Assembly (NCBI GenBank): GCA_963674545.2
Contig: CAXXFB010000001.1
Location: 1,674,001 to 1,738,000, forward strand
Direction of reading: 5' to 3'
DNA: 64,000 nucleotides
From: JABGQS01 sp963674545
GTDB lineage: Bacteria; Bacillota; Clostridia; Christensenellales; SZUA-584
Shown here: piece by piece, positions 52,494 to 61,625 of the stretch
Numbering within the stretch: the first letter of the stretch is position 1
How the letters are laid out: each line of letters opens with the position of its first letter
The notes under the pieces: model-generated
The model's input: the letters and a program-made list of their open reading frames with translations, nothing else
Told to the model about the DNA's origin: nothing
Database searches by the model: none
Program-made: the position numbers and the translations under genes

Positions 52494-54338
52494 ATGGATA
52501 AGTTAAGCAATAAAGAGATTATTGAAATTATTAAAGAATATGTATGTTCACCACATACAAACGGAGCAATACTTATAAACGGAGATTGGGGTTCTGGCAA
52601 GACTTACTTTGTTAAAAACAAAGTGAAGAAAACTATAGAAACGGATTGCAATAAAGAATTAGTATATATATCTCTATATGGAATCTCATCATGTAATGAG
52701 ATAATAAAACAACTTTTTATTCAGACCACTCCAATTATAAAGAAATCTGATAATACCCATATCAAAAAGGGATCTGCATATGCGAAAATGATATTTGGAG
52801 CAGGCTTAAGCTTTTTTGGTATTGACAGTGATAAATTAATACCGGACTATGAAAAGCTGCTTGATATCGATAATTCAAAGTACTTACTTATCTTCGATGA
52901 TCTCGAAAGATGCAAAACAAATATCATTGAAATTCTAGGTTTTATAAATAATTTCATTGAGCATGATGAAATTAAAACGATTATAATTGCTAATGAAGAA
53001 GAAATCAGCAACCAAAATCTTATTAATAATTATGAACAAAAAATGTTAGCTGCTTCATATAATAATCCAAATAAATCAGTAAAAGAATTGGAAGAAAAAG
53101 TTAAGGCAATGTTCAGCCAAAATGAAGCTTATAAAGCTTATAAAGAGAAGGTGATTTCACAAGAAATAAGATATGAGTGTAATATGGAAGAAGTACTTCC
53201 AGAATTAATCTCTAGTTTTATAGATAAAAATGAACAAACAAAAAGCTTTTTATTAGAGAATCAAGATTCACTTATTGAAGAATTAAAAAAGCGGGAACAC
53301 TTTAATTTAAGAACAGTAATATTTATATTAACATTATTTGAAAAACTCAGTTCTGGAATCTTAAATCATTTTAATTCTGAATGCAACAAAGAAATAATAA
53401 GTAAAATACTCCAAGATAATTTTAGAAGTTTGATTTGTGAGTCCGTCGATTTTAAATATCCCCCTAAAGTAAAAGAAGACATGAACTACAGATTGAAATA
53501 CCATTTTGATAGATTTTCTTATATAATTGACCTAGTTTCAACCTCCATTTATTTCACACAGGATTTAATAGATTCTATGAACATTCAGTATAAGAAATAT
53601 CAGAGTTCATATTTAACAATTAGAGAATTAAAAAACAATTGGTCATTAATTAACGATTCTGAAGTAATAGAAAAATATGACCTTATAAAAGAAGAAATAC
53701 TTTCAAATAAATACAGTGTTTATTCTTGCTTCGAATCTATTGAATTGTTAATTGAAATAAACAATCTTGGATTTGGATTTGATTATAAATATATTGTTGA
53801 GTATATTCAAAATAAAATTAACAAATCTGATAGTTTAGAACTACAAAAAATAAATATCGAGATTAAACAACTTACCCCTTTCAAACCTAATTCTGATTAT
53901 TTAAAAATAATTAATGACTTTAAGGAAGTTATTATTAATAAGGAGACTCAGTCAGTTATTGAAAAAGTAAATTCGTATTTTGATATGGAAAACTGGGGTG
54001 AACAACTTTTTCAGTATTTGAAAGATAAAGATATCAATCAAGTATTTTTAAGTAAAAAAAGATTCTTCTATATGTGTGATATAAAAAAATTAATTATAGC
54101 AATTAATCGTGCAACCGAAAAAGATATTTACTACTTTAGGTATGCTTTATCGATAATATATGATTTCGAAAATATCATTGAATTTTACAACATCGATTAT
54201 AAAAACCTTAAGATTTTTCATGCTAAACTTATCAGTTTAAAAAAGAAACTAAAAGGAAAAATTAAGATTATGCAAATCGAATACTTATTAAAACAAGTAG
54301 AAGAATTAATCTCAAGACTTGAAATCAAGAAAACATAA
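52494..54338 (+). CDS. KAP-family P-loop NTPase
   Basis: The 614-residue protein has Walker A GDWGSGKT at 30-37 and Walker B LLIFDDLE at 131-138, followed by FINNFIEHDEIKTIIIAN (sensor-like). This fits KAP-type P-loop NTPases, many of which are encoded in phage-defence or mobile regions. No membrane segments are visible, and the C-terminal 400 residues, helical and Lys/Ile/Asn-rich, have no recognisable domain. The gene is strongly AT-rich compared with neighbours, suggesting transfer. The ATG at 52494 has TTGGAGG upstream and is preferred to one at 52437. Confidence 0.78.
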   Translation: MDKLSNKEIIEIIKEYVCSPHTNGAILINGDWGSGKTYFVKNKVKKTIETDCNKELVYISLYGISSCNEIIKQLFIQTTPIIKKSDNTHIKKGSAYAKMIFGAGLSFFGIDSDKLIPDYEKLLDIDNSKYLLIFDDLERCKTNIIEILGFINNFIEHDEIKTIIIANEEEISNQNLINNYEQKMLAASYNNPNKSVKELEEKVKAMFSQNEAYKAYKEKVISQEIRYECNMEEVLPELISSFIDKNEQTKSFLLENQDSLIEELKKREHFNLRTVIFILTLFEKLSSGILNHFNSECNKEIISKILQDNFRSLICESVDFKYPPKVKEDMNYRLKYHFDRFSYIIDLVSTSIYFTQDLIDSMNIQYKKYQSSYLTIRELKNNWSLINDSEVIEKYDLIKEEILSNKYSVYSCFESIELLIEINNLGFGFDYKYIVEYIQNKINKSDSLELQKINIEIKQLTPFKPNSDYLKIINDFKEVIINKETQSVIEKVNSYFDMENWGEQLFQYLKDKDINQVFLSKKRFFYMCDIKKLIIAINRATEKDIYYFRYALSIIYDFENIIEFYNIDYKNLKIFHAKLISLKKKLKGKIKIMQIEYLLKQVEELISRLEIKKT

Positions 54339-54343
54339 TCTCC

Positions 54344-54859
54344 CTACAATATATTCGCCGTCCGCTTATACATGTTCGCAATTTTTGTATAGTTCTTGCA
54401 TCTGTCAATAATATAATCTATCTCTTCCTGCGTCGTGTTTCTGGTTATAGCATACGGGTTGCCGATGGCTACGCTGCCGTCCGGTATAACTGTGTTCGGC
54501 GGTATCACCGTGCCCGCCCCTATTATGCAGTTGTTTCCTACCTTTGCGCCGTCCATTATGATACACCCCATGCCGAGCATACACTGTTTGCCAACCTCAC
54601 ATGAATGCATCATTACCCTGTGCCCGCAAAGCACATCATCGCCGACAACAAGATTATACTTGCTGGTGTGAAGCACGCTGCCGTCCTGTATGTTTGTTCT
54701 GTCGCCTATTATTATTTTCCGGATATCACCACGCAGCACTGCATTCGGCCACACGCTCGCTTCCTTACCAAGCTCAACGTCACCTATGACGACAGCTGTC
54801 GAGTGCACATAGGCGCTCCTTGGTATCAGCGGATACTGATTGTCAACGCTTTGTATCAT
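54344..54859 (-). CDS. Gamma-carbonic anhydrase family protein
   Basis: The 171-residue left-handed beta-helix protein has hexapeptide repeats from about 20 to 145 (VVIGDVELGKEASVWPNAVLRG). Three metal histidines are expected: VLHTSKYN (about 64), CGHRVMMHS (H near 81 and 86). It is a YrdA-like member, which may be a carbonic anhydrase or an uncharacterised isomerase. It ends 5 bases from the stop of the convergent NTPase gene. Confidence 0.9.
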   Translation of the reverse strand: MIQSVDNQYPLIPRSAYVHSTAVVIGDVELGKEASVWPNAVLRGDIRKIIIGDRTNIQDGSVLHTSKYNLVVGDDVLCGHRVMMHSCEVGKQCMLGMGCIIMDGAKVGNNCIIGAGTVIPPNTVIPDGSVAIGNPYAITRNTTQEEIDYIIDRCKNYTKIANMYKRTANIL

Positions 54860-55039
54860 CTTTTTTTCTTCCTTCCTCAGCTTTTAAGCCAGCGATATAG
54901 CGGCTTAATAATTGTGTATAATCTTCGCCTGTTCCGCATTCAAAGGGCGTTTCAGATTGGATGCAATACACGAAAGCAATATTTGCGAACAGTACGCTTT
55001 TTTGCCACGCAAAAAGTGGTTGCGCCAATCCGGGGCGTC

Positions 55040-56350
55040 CTATTGCATCTTTCGCATAGCGTCCATAGCTATTGCCAGCTCCAGGCGCTTGCGCTGCATC
55101 ATGCAGCCGACATCATACGGCTTATACATATCACCGTTCATGTTCACATTTGCGGCGGCGCACCCTCCGCTGCAGTAATACTTCGCCCAGCAGTCCTCGC
55201 ACCCGTCAATGTGGTATATGTCGCAGTCATCAAATTGCTTTGCTATGCCCTCACTCAGCCCCTGCTCAAAAACGCTTCCCATTCTATATTCAACTTCCTG
55301 CCCAACGAACTGATGGCACGGGTATATGTCGCCGTTCGGTGCGATCGCTATATACTCCGTTCCGGCTCCGCAGCCACGCACCCGCTTCTTCTTGCACGGT
55401 CCGGCGTCTAAATCTACCATGAAGTGAAAGAACACAAACCCGTTTCCTTCGTTTTCACGCTTCATATATTCCTTTGCCAGCCTTTCATATTCATCATATA
55501 TAGCAGGCAGGTGTTCCTGCTTTATCTCGTTTGGCAGTTTAGTCACAACAGGCTCTATAGACACACCGTAAAATCCTAAGTCCGCAACGTGCAATACATC
55601 TTGCGCAAAGTCGAGGTTGTCTGCTGTAAACGTTCCTCTTGCGTAATATTCGCCCTGTCTGTCTCTGGTCAGCGCTGCAGCATTTTTCACTACACGATCA
55701 TAACTGCCCGTTCCTTTGACTGTCTTTCTCGTATTGTCATGCACTTCACGCCGCCCGTCTATACTTACGACTATATTGTGCATATTCTCGTTTAAATACT
55801 GCTTCATCTCGTCCGTTATATGATATGCGTTGGTCGTAACTGTAAACCTGAAGTTCTTATTGTTCTCTTCTTCTATGCTCCTTGCGTACTCCACTGTTTT
55901 TTTGAGCACACCGAAGTTCATAAGCGGCTCTCCGCCAAAAAAGTCTATCTCAAGGTTGCGTCTGTTTCCCGATGCTTTCACAAGATAGTCAATAGCCGCT
56001 TTTGCGACTTCAAAGCTCATAAGCTCACGCTTGCCGTCGAATGCGCCGCCCTTTGCAAAGCAGTATTCACACCGCAGATTGCAGTCGTGCGCAAGGTGAA
56101 GGCACATAGCTTTTATGACACTTTTGCTTTTCTCATCTGCTTCTTCCGGCTCGGAAAAAAGCAAGCCCTGCTCTTTAAGCTGTTTTATCTCTTCCAGCAG
56201 CGGATAGCCGTTTTCAAGAGCTTTGTCTATATCGTCTTCCTGCGCCAGCCTGCCTATTATCTCATATGCATATTCATCAAGCATATGCACGCTGCCCGAT
56301 TCTACATCCAGCGCAAAATACTTACCGTTAAATTCAAATGTATGTACCAA
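55040..56350 (-). CDS. scfB: SCIFF radical SAM maturase (ScfB)
   Basis: This enzyme installs thioether cross-links in the SCIFF peptide encoded just upstream. Taking the TTG at 56350 as start (GGGAG upstream; SCIFF maturases begin VHxF) gives 436 residues. The 4Fe-4S radical SAM motif is C90-N-L-R-C94-E-Y-C97. A SPASM domain follows with cysteines in CKKKRVRGCGAG, YPCHQFVG, CDIYHIDGCEDCWAKYYCSGGC. A GTG 10 codons earlier is possible but lacks a ribosome site. A weak terminator separates it from the precursor gene. Confidence 0.92.
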   Translation of the reverse strand: MVHTFEFNGKYFALDVESGSVHMLDEYAYEIIGRLAQEDDIDKALENGYPLLEEIKQLKEQGLLFSEPEEADEKSKSVIKAMCLHLAHDCNLRCEYCFAKGGAFDGKRELMSFEVAKAAIDYLVKASGNRRNLEIDFFGGEPLMNFGVLKKTVEYARSIEEENNKNFRFTVTTNAYHITDEMKQYLNENMHNIVVSIDGRREVHDNTRKTVKGTGSYDRVVKNAAALTRDRQGEYYARGTFTADNLDFAQDVLHVADLGFYGVSIEPVVTKLPNEIKQEHLPAIYDEYERLAKEYMKRENEGNGFVFFHFMVDLDAGPCKKKRVRGCGAGTEYIAIAPNGDIYPCHQFVGQEVEYRMGSVFEQGLSEGIAKQFDDCDIYHIDGCEDCWAKYYCSGGCAAANVNMNGDMYKPYDVGCMMQRKRLELAIAMDAMRKMQ

Positions 56351-56398
56351 ATTCTTTTTTCTCCCAAGGGTTATTTCCACAAATTATAATAACATAAA

Positions 56399-56427
56399 AA
56401 ACAGCAAGATGAAAACACCTTACTGCT
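56399..56427 (-). terminator. Partial terminator between the SCIFF precursor and its maturase
   Basis: AGCAGTAAG / CTTGCTGTT (9 bp with two G-T pairs, 10-base loop) then T4 on the minus strand. It would reduce maturase expression relative to the precursor. Confidence 0.6.
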
Positions 56428-56453
56428 TCATGTCTTTTATTATTATTGTTAGA

Positions 56454-56600
56454 TTATCTATACTTCTTTTCGCACTTCTGGTTTGCAAGTGTGCAAGAAG
56501 TCTTGCAGGCAGACTGGCACGACGTCTGGCATTCTCCGCAGCCTGTCTTTGCTTTGTTTTCTTTCAGTGTTCCTTTAACGACAACTTTGATATGTTTCAT
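56454..56600 (-). CDS. scfA: SCIFF ranthipeptide precursor (six cysteines in forty-five)
   Basis: This 48-codon gene encodes a peptide beginning MKHIKVVVKGTLKENKAKTG, then six cysteines at residues 21, 24, 28, 32, 36 and 43, and ends EKKYR. The CGECQTSCQSACKTSCT core matches the SCIFF family, the most widespread clostridial ranthipeptide. Its ATG has GGAGGAAG upstream and a sigma-A promoter 28 bases before that. The product is a thioether-bridged peptide of unknown role. It is too short for many gene finders. Confidence 0.95.
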   Translation of the reverse strand: MKHIKVVVKGTLKENKAKTGCGECQTSCQSACKTSCTLANQKCEKKYR

Positions 56601-56628
56601 AATCTTCCTCCATTAATTGCTCTCAATG

Positions 56629-56657
56629 ATTATATAAAAGAAATTCCTTCTTTGCAA
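56629..56657 (-). promoter_or_regulatory. Sigma-A promoter of scfA
   Basis: TTGCAA, 17 bases, TATAAT on the minus strand. Confidence 0.8.
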
Positions 56658-56773
56658 CTTATATTTCAGGTTTCACCTGTTCCTCTTTTCGCAAATCAGC
56701 TTTACCTGAATTCTCAGTATTGCAACTGCACAGCCTTCTTATGATTTATACTATGTATTTGATGTACCAATTA

Positions 56774-56782
56774 TGCTATACT
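56774..56782 (+). promoter_or_regulatory. Extended -10 promoter of the glp-like operon
   Basis: TGCTATACT lies 38 bases before the TTG start. The -35 match is poor, and the short leader leaves no room for a GlpP-controlled terminator. Confidence 0.5.
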
Positions 56783-56820
56783 GTACAAGATATTCTTTTT
56801 AGACGAAGAGGTGACATCCT

Positions 56821-58296
56821 TTGGGGGACGCAAAATCACAACAAAAATATGATGTTATTATAATCGGCGCAGGCGTTGTCGGCAGCGTTATTGCGCTGGA
56901 ATTCAGCCGTTACGATATCTCTGCTGCGGTTCTGGAAAAGCATTTAGATGTCGGACAGGAAACAAGCTCCCGCAACAGCGGCGTTGTTCACGCAGGCTTC
57001 AACTACACTCCGGACGAGCTTCGTGGAAAGCTTTGCGTCAAAGGCAACGAAATGCTGCACGGTCTTGCAGAAAACCTGGGGGTTGAGTTCAGTGCAATAG
57101 GAAAGCTGACGATTGCAAAAGATGAAGAGGATATAAAGACGCTTCATCGGCTCAAAGAACAGGGCAAAGCAAACGGCGTTCCCGGTCTTGAGATCGTAGA
57201 CTCAGATACTATAAGCAAAATAGAGCCGGCAGCCAGCGGTCTTGCAGCGCTTTATTCGCCCACCAGCAGCATAGTAAATCCATATCAGCTTACGATAAAT
57301 GCAGCCGAAACTGCGCTTTATAACGGAGTAGACTTTTTTCTGAATACGGAAGTATCCAAAATAGAAAAAACAGATGACGGTTTTAGTATAAAAACAAGCA
57401 GCGGCGAATTTTCTTCAAAAGTGTTGATAAACTGTGCGGGGCTATATTCAGATAAAATATGCCGTATGCTCGGCATAAACGATTACACTATATACCCCTG
57501 CAAAGGCGAATACTTCATACTCGACAGGCAAAAGAGCGGTTTTATGAAAACGCTGCTTTACCCTACACCCAGGAAAAACGAGCCCGGTCTTGGCATACAC
57601 CTGACCCCTACGACACGGGGAAACATAATGGTCGGCCCCAGTGCAGAGTACTGCTCGCTATGCAGCGATTATTCTTGCACACGCAATATACTTTCAGAGC
57701 TCATCAAGGAAGGCACTACCGCAGACAACAGTATAACCCCCGGCGATTTTATACGGCATTTCTCCGGTCTTCGTCCTAAGCTGACGTCCCCGGAAATTGG
57801 CGGCAATGCAGACTTTGTTATTGAAGACAGAACGGATGTGACCGGCTTTATAAACCTTACCGGCATTGAAAGCCCGGGGCTTACTGCATCTCCTGCAATC
57901 GCTCAAATGATACTGCTAATGGTAGAAAAACATCTGCCTCTTTCAAAGAAAGAAACATGGACCTATCAGCGGCCAAAGAATAAGAAATATAAAGACATGA
58001 GCGAAGAAGAGCGCATAGCAGCGGTGCAGAGCGATCCAAACTACGGCGATATCGTATGCCGCTGTGAACAGGTAACCCGTGCCGAGCTTATCGCAGCATG
58101 GAACAATCCGCTTGGGGCAAAGTCACTTCGCAGCCTCAAGATGCGCACAGGCGCTATGATGGGAAGATGTCAGAGCGGTTTCTGTCTGCCGAAGATAACG
58201 AGTGTGCTGCATCAGGAGTTCTCGGTTAACCCCGAAGATATATTGAGCAGCGACTCTGATACGCAAATGTTTGAAACCCTGAGGAAATGCAAATGA
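56821..58296 (+). CDS. FAD-dependent glycerol-3-phosphate dehydrogenase-like protein with BFD-type [2Fe-2S] domain
   Basis: The 491 residues carry an N-terminal FAD fold (IIIGAGVVGSVIALEFSR near 14-31) and a DAO family region (SSRNSGVVHAGFNY). A C-terminal BFD-like domain has cysteines in IVCRCEQV and MGRCQSGFC. This is the architecture of anaerobic GlpA-type dehydrogenases of Clostridia. It starts with TTG preceded by GAGGTG. Two downstream genes overlap it, giving a three-gene complex that probably oxidises glycerol-3-phosphate; L-2-hydroxyglutarate-type substrates cannot be excluded. Confidence 0.85.
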   Translation: MGDAKSQQKYDVIIIGAGVVGSVIALEFSRYDISAAVLEKHLDVGQETSSRNSGVVHAGFNYTPDELRGKLCVKGNEMLHGLAENLGVEFSAIGKLTIAKDEEDIKTLHRLKEQGKANGVPGLEIVDSDTISKIEPAASGLAALYSPTSSIVNPYQLTINAAETALYNGVDFFLNTEVSKIEKTDDGFSIKTSSGEFSSKVLINCAGLYSDKICRMLGINDYTIYPCKGEYFILDRQKSGFMKTLLYPTPRKNEPGLGIHLTPTTRGNIMVGPSAEYCSLCSDYSCTRNILSELIKEGTTADNSITPGDFIRHFSGLRPKLTSPEIGGNADFVIEDRTDVTGFINLTGIESPGLTASPAIAQMILLMVEKHLPLSKKETWTYQRPKNKKYKDMSEEERIAAVQSDPNYGDIVCRCEQVTRAELIAAWNNPLGAKSLRSLKMRTGAMMGRCQSGFCLPKITSVLHQEFSVNPEDILSSDSDTQMFETLRKCK

Positions 58297-59543
58297 ATTA
58301 CATACAGCGTGACATAGTAATAATAGGCGGCGGTCCTGCGGGTATGGCAGCGGCAGTCGGTGCAAAGAAAAAAGCAATCAAGCGCAAAGACGATGTCAGC
58401 ATACTTATCGTAGAGCGCAGTGATGCTCTTGGCGGCATACTCGGGCAATGCATACATGACGGTTTCGGGCTTTTCAAGTTTAAAAGAATACTGACCGGAC
58501 CGGAATATTCCGCACGTTATGAAGAACAGATAGAGCAAAATCAGATAGAAGTAATGACGGACAGCTATGCTACAAAAGTTGAAGATGGCGCAGTCCACGT
58601 TAACTCTCCCGGCGGCTATATCGGCATAAAATACAAAGCGCTTATCCTTGCCATGGGCTGCAGGGAACGCACATATTTCAACATAGGAGTTTCGGGCAGC
58701 CGTCCTGTCGGGGTTTACACCGCAGGCACTGTGCAAAACCTTACTAACCTTGCAAACATAAAGGTTGGCAGCCGTGCTGTAATAGTCGGTTCCGGAGATA
58801 TCGGCCTTATCATGGCACGCAGACTGACGCTGGAAGGCTGCAAGGTTCTCGGCGTATACGAGATTCTGCCTTATCCCAGCGGTCTCGAGCGAAATATCCA
58901 GCAATGCCTTGTCGATTATGATATACCAATGTATTTACAAAAATCCGTAACACAGATACACGGCGAAAAGCATGTGCAGGCAGTAATTGTTACAGACTAT
59001 GATGAGTTTCTCAATCCGCTTGAAACCAGCGAAAAAATTGAGTGCGACTGTGTCATCTTTGCCGTCGGACTGATACCCGAAACGGAACTGCTGCCGGAAG
59101 GTACTCTTGTTTACAAAAACACTAAGGGAGCTCTTGTGGATGAGAACAATATGACAAGCGTGCCTGGCGTATTCTGCTGCGGCAACGTGCTTCACGTAAA
59201 CGACCTTGTAGACTGGGTATCTACTGAAAGCGAATATACAGGTAAATGTGCCTACAGCTATATTAATAAGAAAAAACACAAAAAGTGTGAAATCGAAGTC
59301 ATTGCTGGCCAGGGTATATCTTACGTTACACCAAACTCAGTATCGAGCAAAAAGTCTGTAACATTTGCAATGCGTGTCAAAGCTCCTCATACAAGTGGCG
59401 CTAAGATAAGCTTCTACAGCGGCAAGAAACACCTCTTCTCACAAAAAGAGGAAAGTCTTATCCCTTCGGAGATGATACATATCAAGCTGTCTAAAAAAGA
59501 CATGGAAAAAGCAAAAGAAATAACGGTGAAGATAGATGAATAA
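58293..59543 (+). CDS. FAD-dependent NAD(P)-disulfide-type oxidoreductase, second subunit
   Basis: The 416-residue protein has an FAD fold (IVIIGGGPAGMAAA near 9-22) and a second dinucleotide motif, VIVGSGDIGLIMARR near 168. It resembles the GlpB-like or HcnB-like partner of the upstream dehydrogenase. Its ATG overlaps the preceding stop by 4 bases, with GAGG 8 bases upstream. The C-terminal 90 residues (RVKAPHTSGAKISF) are a small beta-rich domain. Confidence 0.82.
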   Translation: MNYIQRDIVIIGGGPAGMAAAVGAKKKAIKRKDDVSILIVERSDALGGILGQCIHDGFGLFKFKRILTGPEYSARYEEQIEQNQIEVMTDSYATKVEDGAVHVNSPGGYIGIKYKALILAMGCRERTYFNIGVSGSRPVGVYTAGTVQNLTNLANIKVGSRAVIVGSGDIGLIMARRLTLEGCKVLGVYEILPYPSGLERNIQQCLVDYDIPMYLQKSVTQIHGEKHVQAVIVTDYDEFLNPLETSEKIECDCVIFAVGLIPETELLPEGTLVYKNTKGALVDENNMTSVPGVFCCGNVLHVNDLVDWVSTESEYTGKCAYSYINKKKHKKCEIEVIAGQGISYVTPNSVSSKKSVTFAMRVKAPHTSGAKISFYSGKKHLFSQKEESLIPSEMIHIKLSKKDMEKAKEITVKIDE

Positions 59544-59898
59544 AAATCTCATGTGTGTGCTGTGCCCAAACAGCTGCTCGCTTAAAATCGAATATGACGA
59601 AAAAACACGACAGATACTCTCTGTTAAAGGCAACAAATGCAAGCGTGGCATTGGCTTTGCAGAACAGGAAATAAACGACCCGATGCGCACGCTCACTTTC
59701 AGCGTACTGGTCGAAGGCGGCAGCCTGCCTCTAGTCAGCACGAGAAGCAAGAAGCCTATACGTCTTTCTCAGATATTTGAAACGGCAGACAAGCTGAAAA
59801 AGCTCTGCCTGAAGGCGCCTGTGAATTTAGGCGACGTTATATACAAAGATAATAACTGCAAGATCATTGCAACCAAGAACATTCCGAAAATTGATTAG
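59536..59898 (+). CDS. DUF1667 iron-sulfur-type subunit
   Basis: This 120-residue protein has a CVLCPNSC motif near 7-14 and a fourth cysteine in KCKRG, the pattern of DUF1667, which is found with two FAD dehydrogenases in Clostridia. It overlaps the previous gene by 8 bases, and is probably the electron-transfer subunit. Confidence 0.88.
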   Translation: MNKNLMCVLCPNSCSLKIEYDEKTRQILSVKGNKCKRGIGFAEQEINDPMRTLTFSVLVEGGSLPLVSTRSKKPIRLSQIFETADKLKKLCLKAPVNLGDVIYKDNNCKIIATKNIPKID

Positions 59899-59921
59899 TA
59901 ATTAAACCTGATATCAAAAAA

Positions 59922-59949
59922 CCTCCGGAGCTTTACCGGAGGCTTTGTT
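59922..59949. terminator. Bidirectional terminator
   Basis: CCTCCGG / CCGGAGG (7-base loop) has a T-rich tail on the plus strand for the glp-like operon and a T6 run on the minus strand for the acyl-CoA synthetase gene. Confidence 0.9.
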
Positions 59950-59950
59950 T

Positions 59951-61612
59951 TTACGCCGTCTCTATATGGTCCGCTTCCTGCAGCCCAAGTTCTTCAACCG
60001 CCCACTGCCTAAGCTTATATTTTTGTATCTTGCCGCTTGCCGTCATCGGAAATCCGTCAACGAACTTTACGTATCTTGGAACTTTATATTTTGACATTCC
60101 TTTGCGCACATGGTCTATCATTTCCTCTTCGGAATGCGCCCTGCCCTCGTGAAGGATGACACACGCAAGCACTTCTTCACCGTATTTTATGTCCGGTACA
60201 CCTATTACCTGAACGTCTTTAACTGCTTCATGAGTATAAAGGAATTCTTCGATTTCCCTTGGGTATATATTCTCCCCCCCACGGATTATCATATCCTTGA
60301 GCCTTCCGGTAACTTTAAAATATCCGTTCTCATCCATAACGCCAAGGTCACCTGTATGCAGCCAGCCGTCTTTGTCTATAGCCTCAGCAGTAGCTTCGGG
60401 CATCTTATAGTAGCCTTTCATAACGTGATATCCTCTTGTTACTATTTCTCCCTGCACGCCCGGCGGCACGTCTTGCTTTGTTTCAGCATCGACTATCTTT
60501 GCTTCAACGTCCGGATATGCTCTGCCAACTGTGGAAACTCTCAGCTCTATAGGGTCATCCGTCGTCGTCTGGGTTATACCGGGCGAAGACTCTGTCTGTC
60601 CGTAAACTATCGTTATTTCATGCATGTTCATTTTTGCGACAGCTTCTTTCATCACCTCGATAGGACATGGCGAACCTGCCATTATCCCTGTACGCAGAGT
60701 AGAAAAATCAAACTCGCTGAAGTGATCGTTGTGCAGCATTGCTATAAACATTGTCGGCACACCATGAACAGCCGTGCATTTTTCATCATTTATTGCCTTC
60801 ATTACCTTTACAGGATTAAAGTGGTCTACGACTATCATTGCCGTACCGTGCGTTATAGAAGCCATGACTCCCAGCACACAGCCAAAGCAGTGGAAAAGCG
60901 GAACGGGAATGCACAGCCTGTCTATCTCGGTGAACTTCATGCATTTGCCTATCATAAATCCGTTGTTCACGATGTTGTGGTGGGTCAGCATAACTCCTTT
61001 CGGAAAGCCGGTCGTTCCGGAGGTATACTGCATGTTTATGACTTCATGAGCTTTAGTAGAACTCTGTCTTTCCTCCAGCTCCTTCTGAGACACCTTTTCG
61101 GCAAAACCGTATATATCATCCCACATGAACATGCCTGGCCGCCTCTCGCTGCCAAGATATATTATATTTTTAAGAAACGGGAGCTTATCGCACTCAAGAC
61201 TTCCCGGCTGCGAGTCTTTGAGCGTAGGGCATATGCCATTGATATGGTCAAGATAATTGTTGTCTTTTGTACCGGGCGTCATTATAAGCGTCATCGAATC
61301 GGACTGCTCCAGCAGATATTCAAGCTCGAACTGTTTGTAGTTCGTGTTGACTGTAACAAGCACAGCGCCTATCTTCGCAGTAGCAAACTGCGATATTATC
61401 CACTGCGGATAATTAGTCGCCCAGATAGCCACGTGGTCACCCTTTTTTATGCCCATAGCCATAAGCCCCCGAGCCACCCTGTCACACTCTTGTTTGAACT
61501 GTGCAGTAGTATACCTTACGCCCTCAAACGGGTGCACAAGCGCATCTTTGTCGGGAAACTGTCTTGCTTTCTCATCCAGCACTTCTCCAATTGTCAATTC
61601 AATAAAGCCCAT
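59951..61612 (-). CDS. Acyl-CoA synthetase (AMP-forming), T-box controlled
   Basis: The 553-residue enzyme activates a carboxylic acid as acyl-AMP and then acyl-CoA. The phosphate loop YTSGTTGFPKGV is near 198-209, and the later motifs are YGQTESSPG (about 337), HTGDLG (about 418), GRLKDMIIRGGENIYP (about 435) and the C-terminal catalytic lysine in PMTASGKIQKYKL. It has no signal or membrane segments. The family spans short- to long-chain acids, so the substrate is not set by sequence. Its leader is a T-box riboswitch (61626-61898), so it responds to an uncharged tRNA. An isovalerate-type acid feeding leucine synthesis is a hypothesis. Confidence 0.94.
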   Translation of the reverse strand: MGFIELTIGEVLDEKARQFPDKDALVHPFEGVRYTTAQFKQECDRVARGLMAMGIKKGDHVAIWATNYPQWIISQFATAKIGAVLVTVNTNYKQFELEYLLEQSDSMTLIMTPGTKDNNYLDHINGICPTLKDSQPGSLECDKLPFLKNIIYLGSERRPGMFMWDDIYGFAEKVSQKELEERQSSTKAHEVINMQYTSGTTGFPKGVMLTHHNIVNNGFMIGKCMKFTEIDRLCIPVPLFHCFGCVLGVMASITHGTAMIVVDHFNPVKVMKAINDEKCTAVHGVPTMFIAMLHNDHFSEFDFSTLRTGIMAGSPCPIEVMKEAVAKMNMHEITIVYGQTESSPGITQTTTDDPIELRVSTVGRAYPDVEAKIVDAETKQDVPPGVQGEIVTRGYHVMKGYYKMPEATAEAIDKDGWLHTGDLGVMDENGYFKVTGRLKDMIIRGGENIYPREIEEFLYTHEAVKDVQVIGVPDIKYGEEVLACVILHEGRAHSEEEMIDHVRKGMSKYKVPRYVKFVDGFPMTASGKIQKYKLRQWAVEELGLQEADHIETA

Positions 61613-61625
61613 TAATTTCTCCCTT

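Noticed and set aside
54843..55028. A 61-codon minus-strand frame between scfB and the gamma-carbonic anhydrase gene
   Set aside because: No ribosome site or family; overlaps the carbonic anhydrase start and looks like read-through intergenic sequence.
60110..61615. A 501-codon open frame on the plus strand opposite the acyl-CoA synthetase
   Set aside because: It is antisense to a clear AMP-ligase gene and its T-box region, has no ribosome site, and reads as Cys/His/Tyr-rich mirror sequence.
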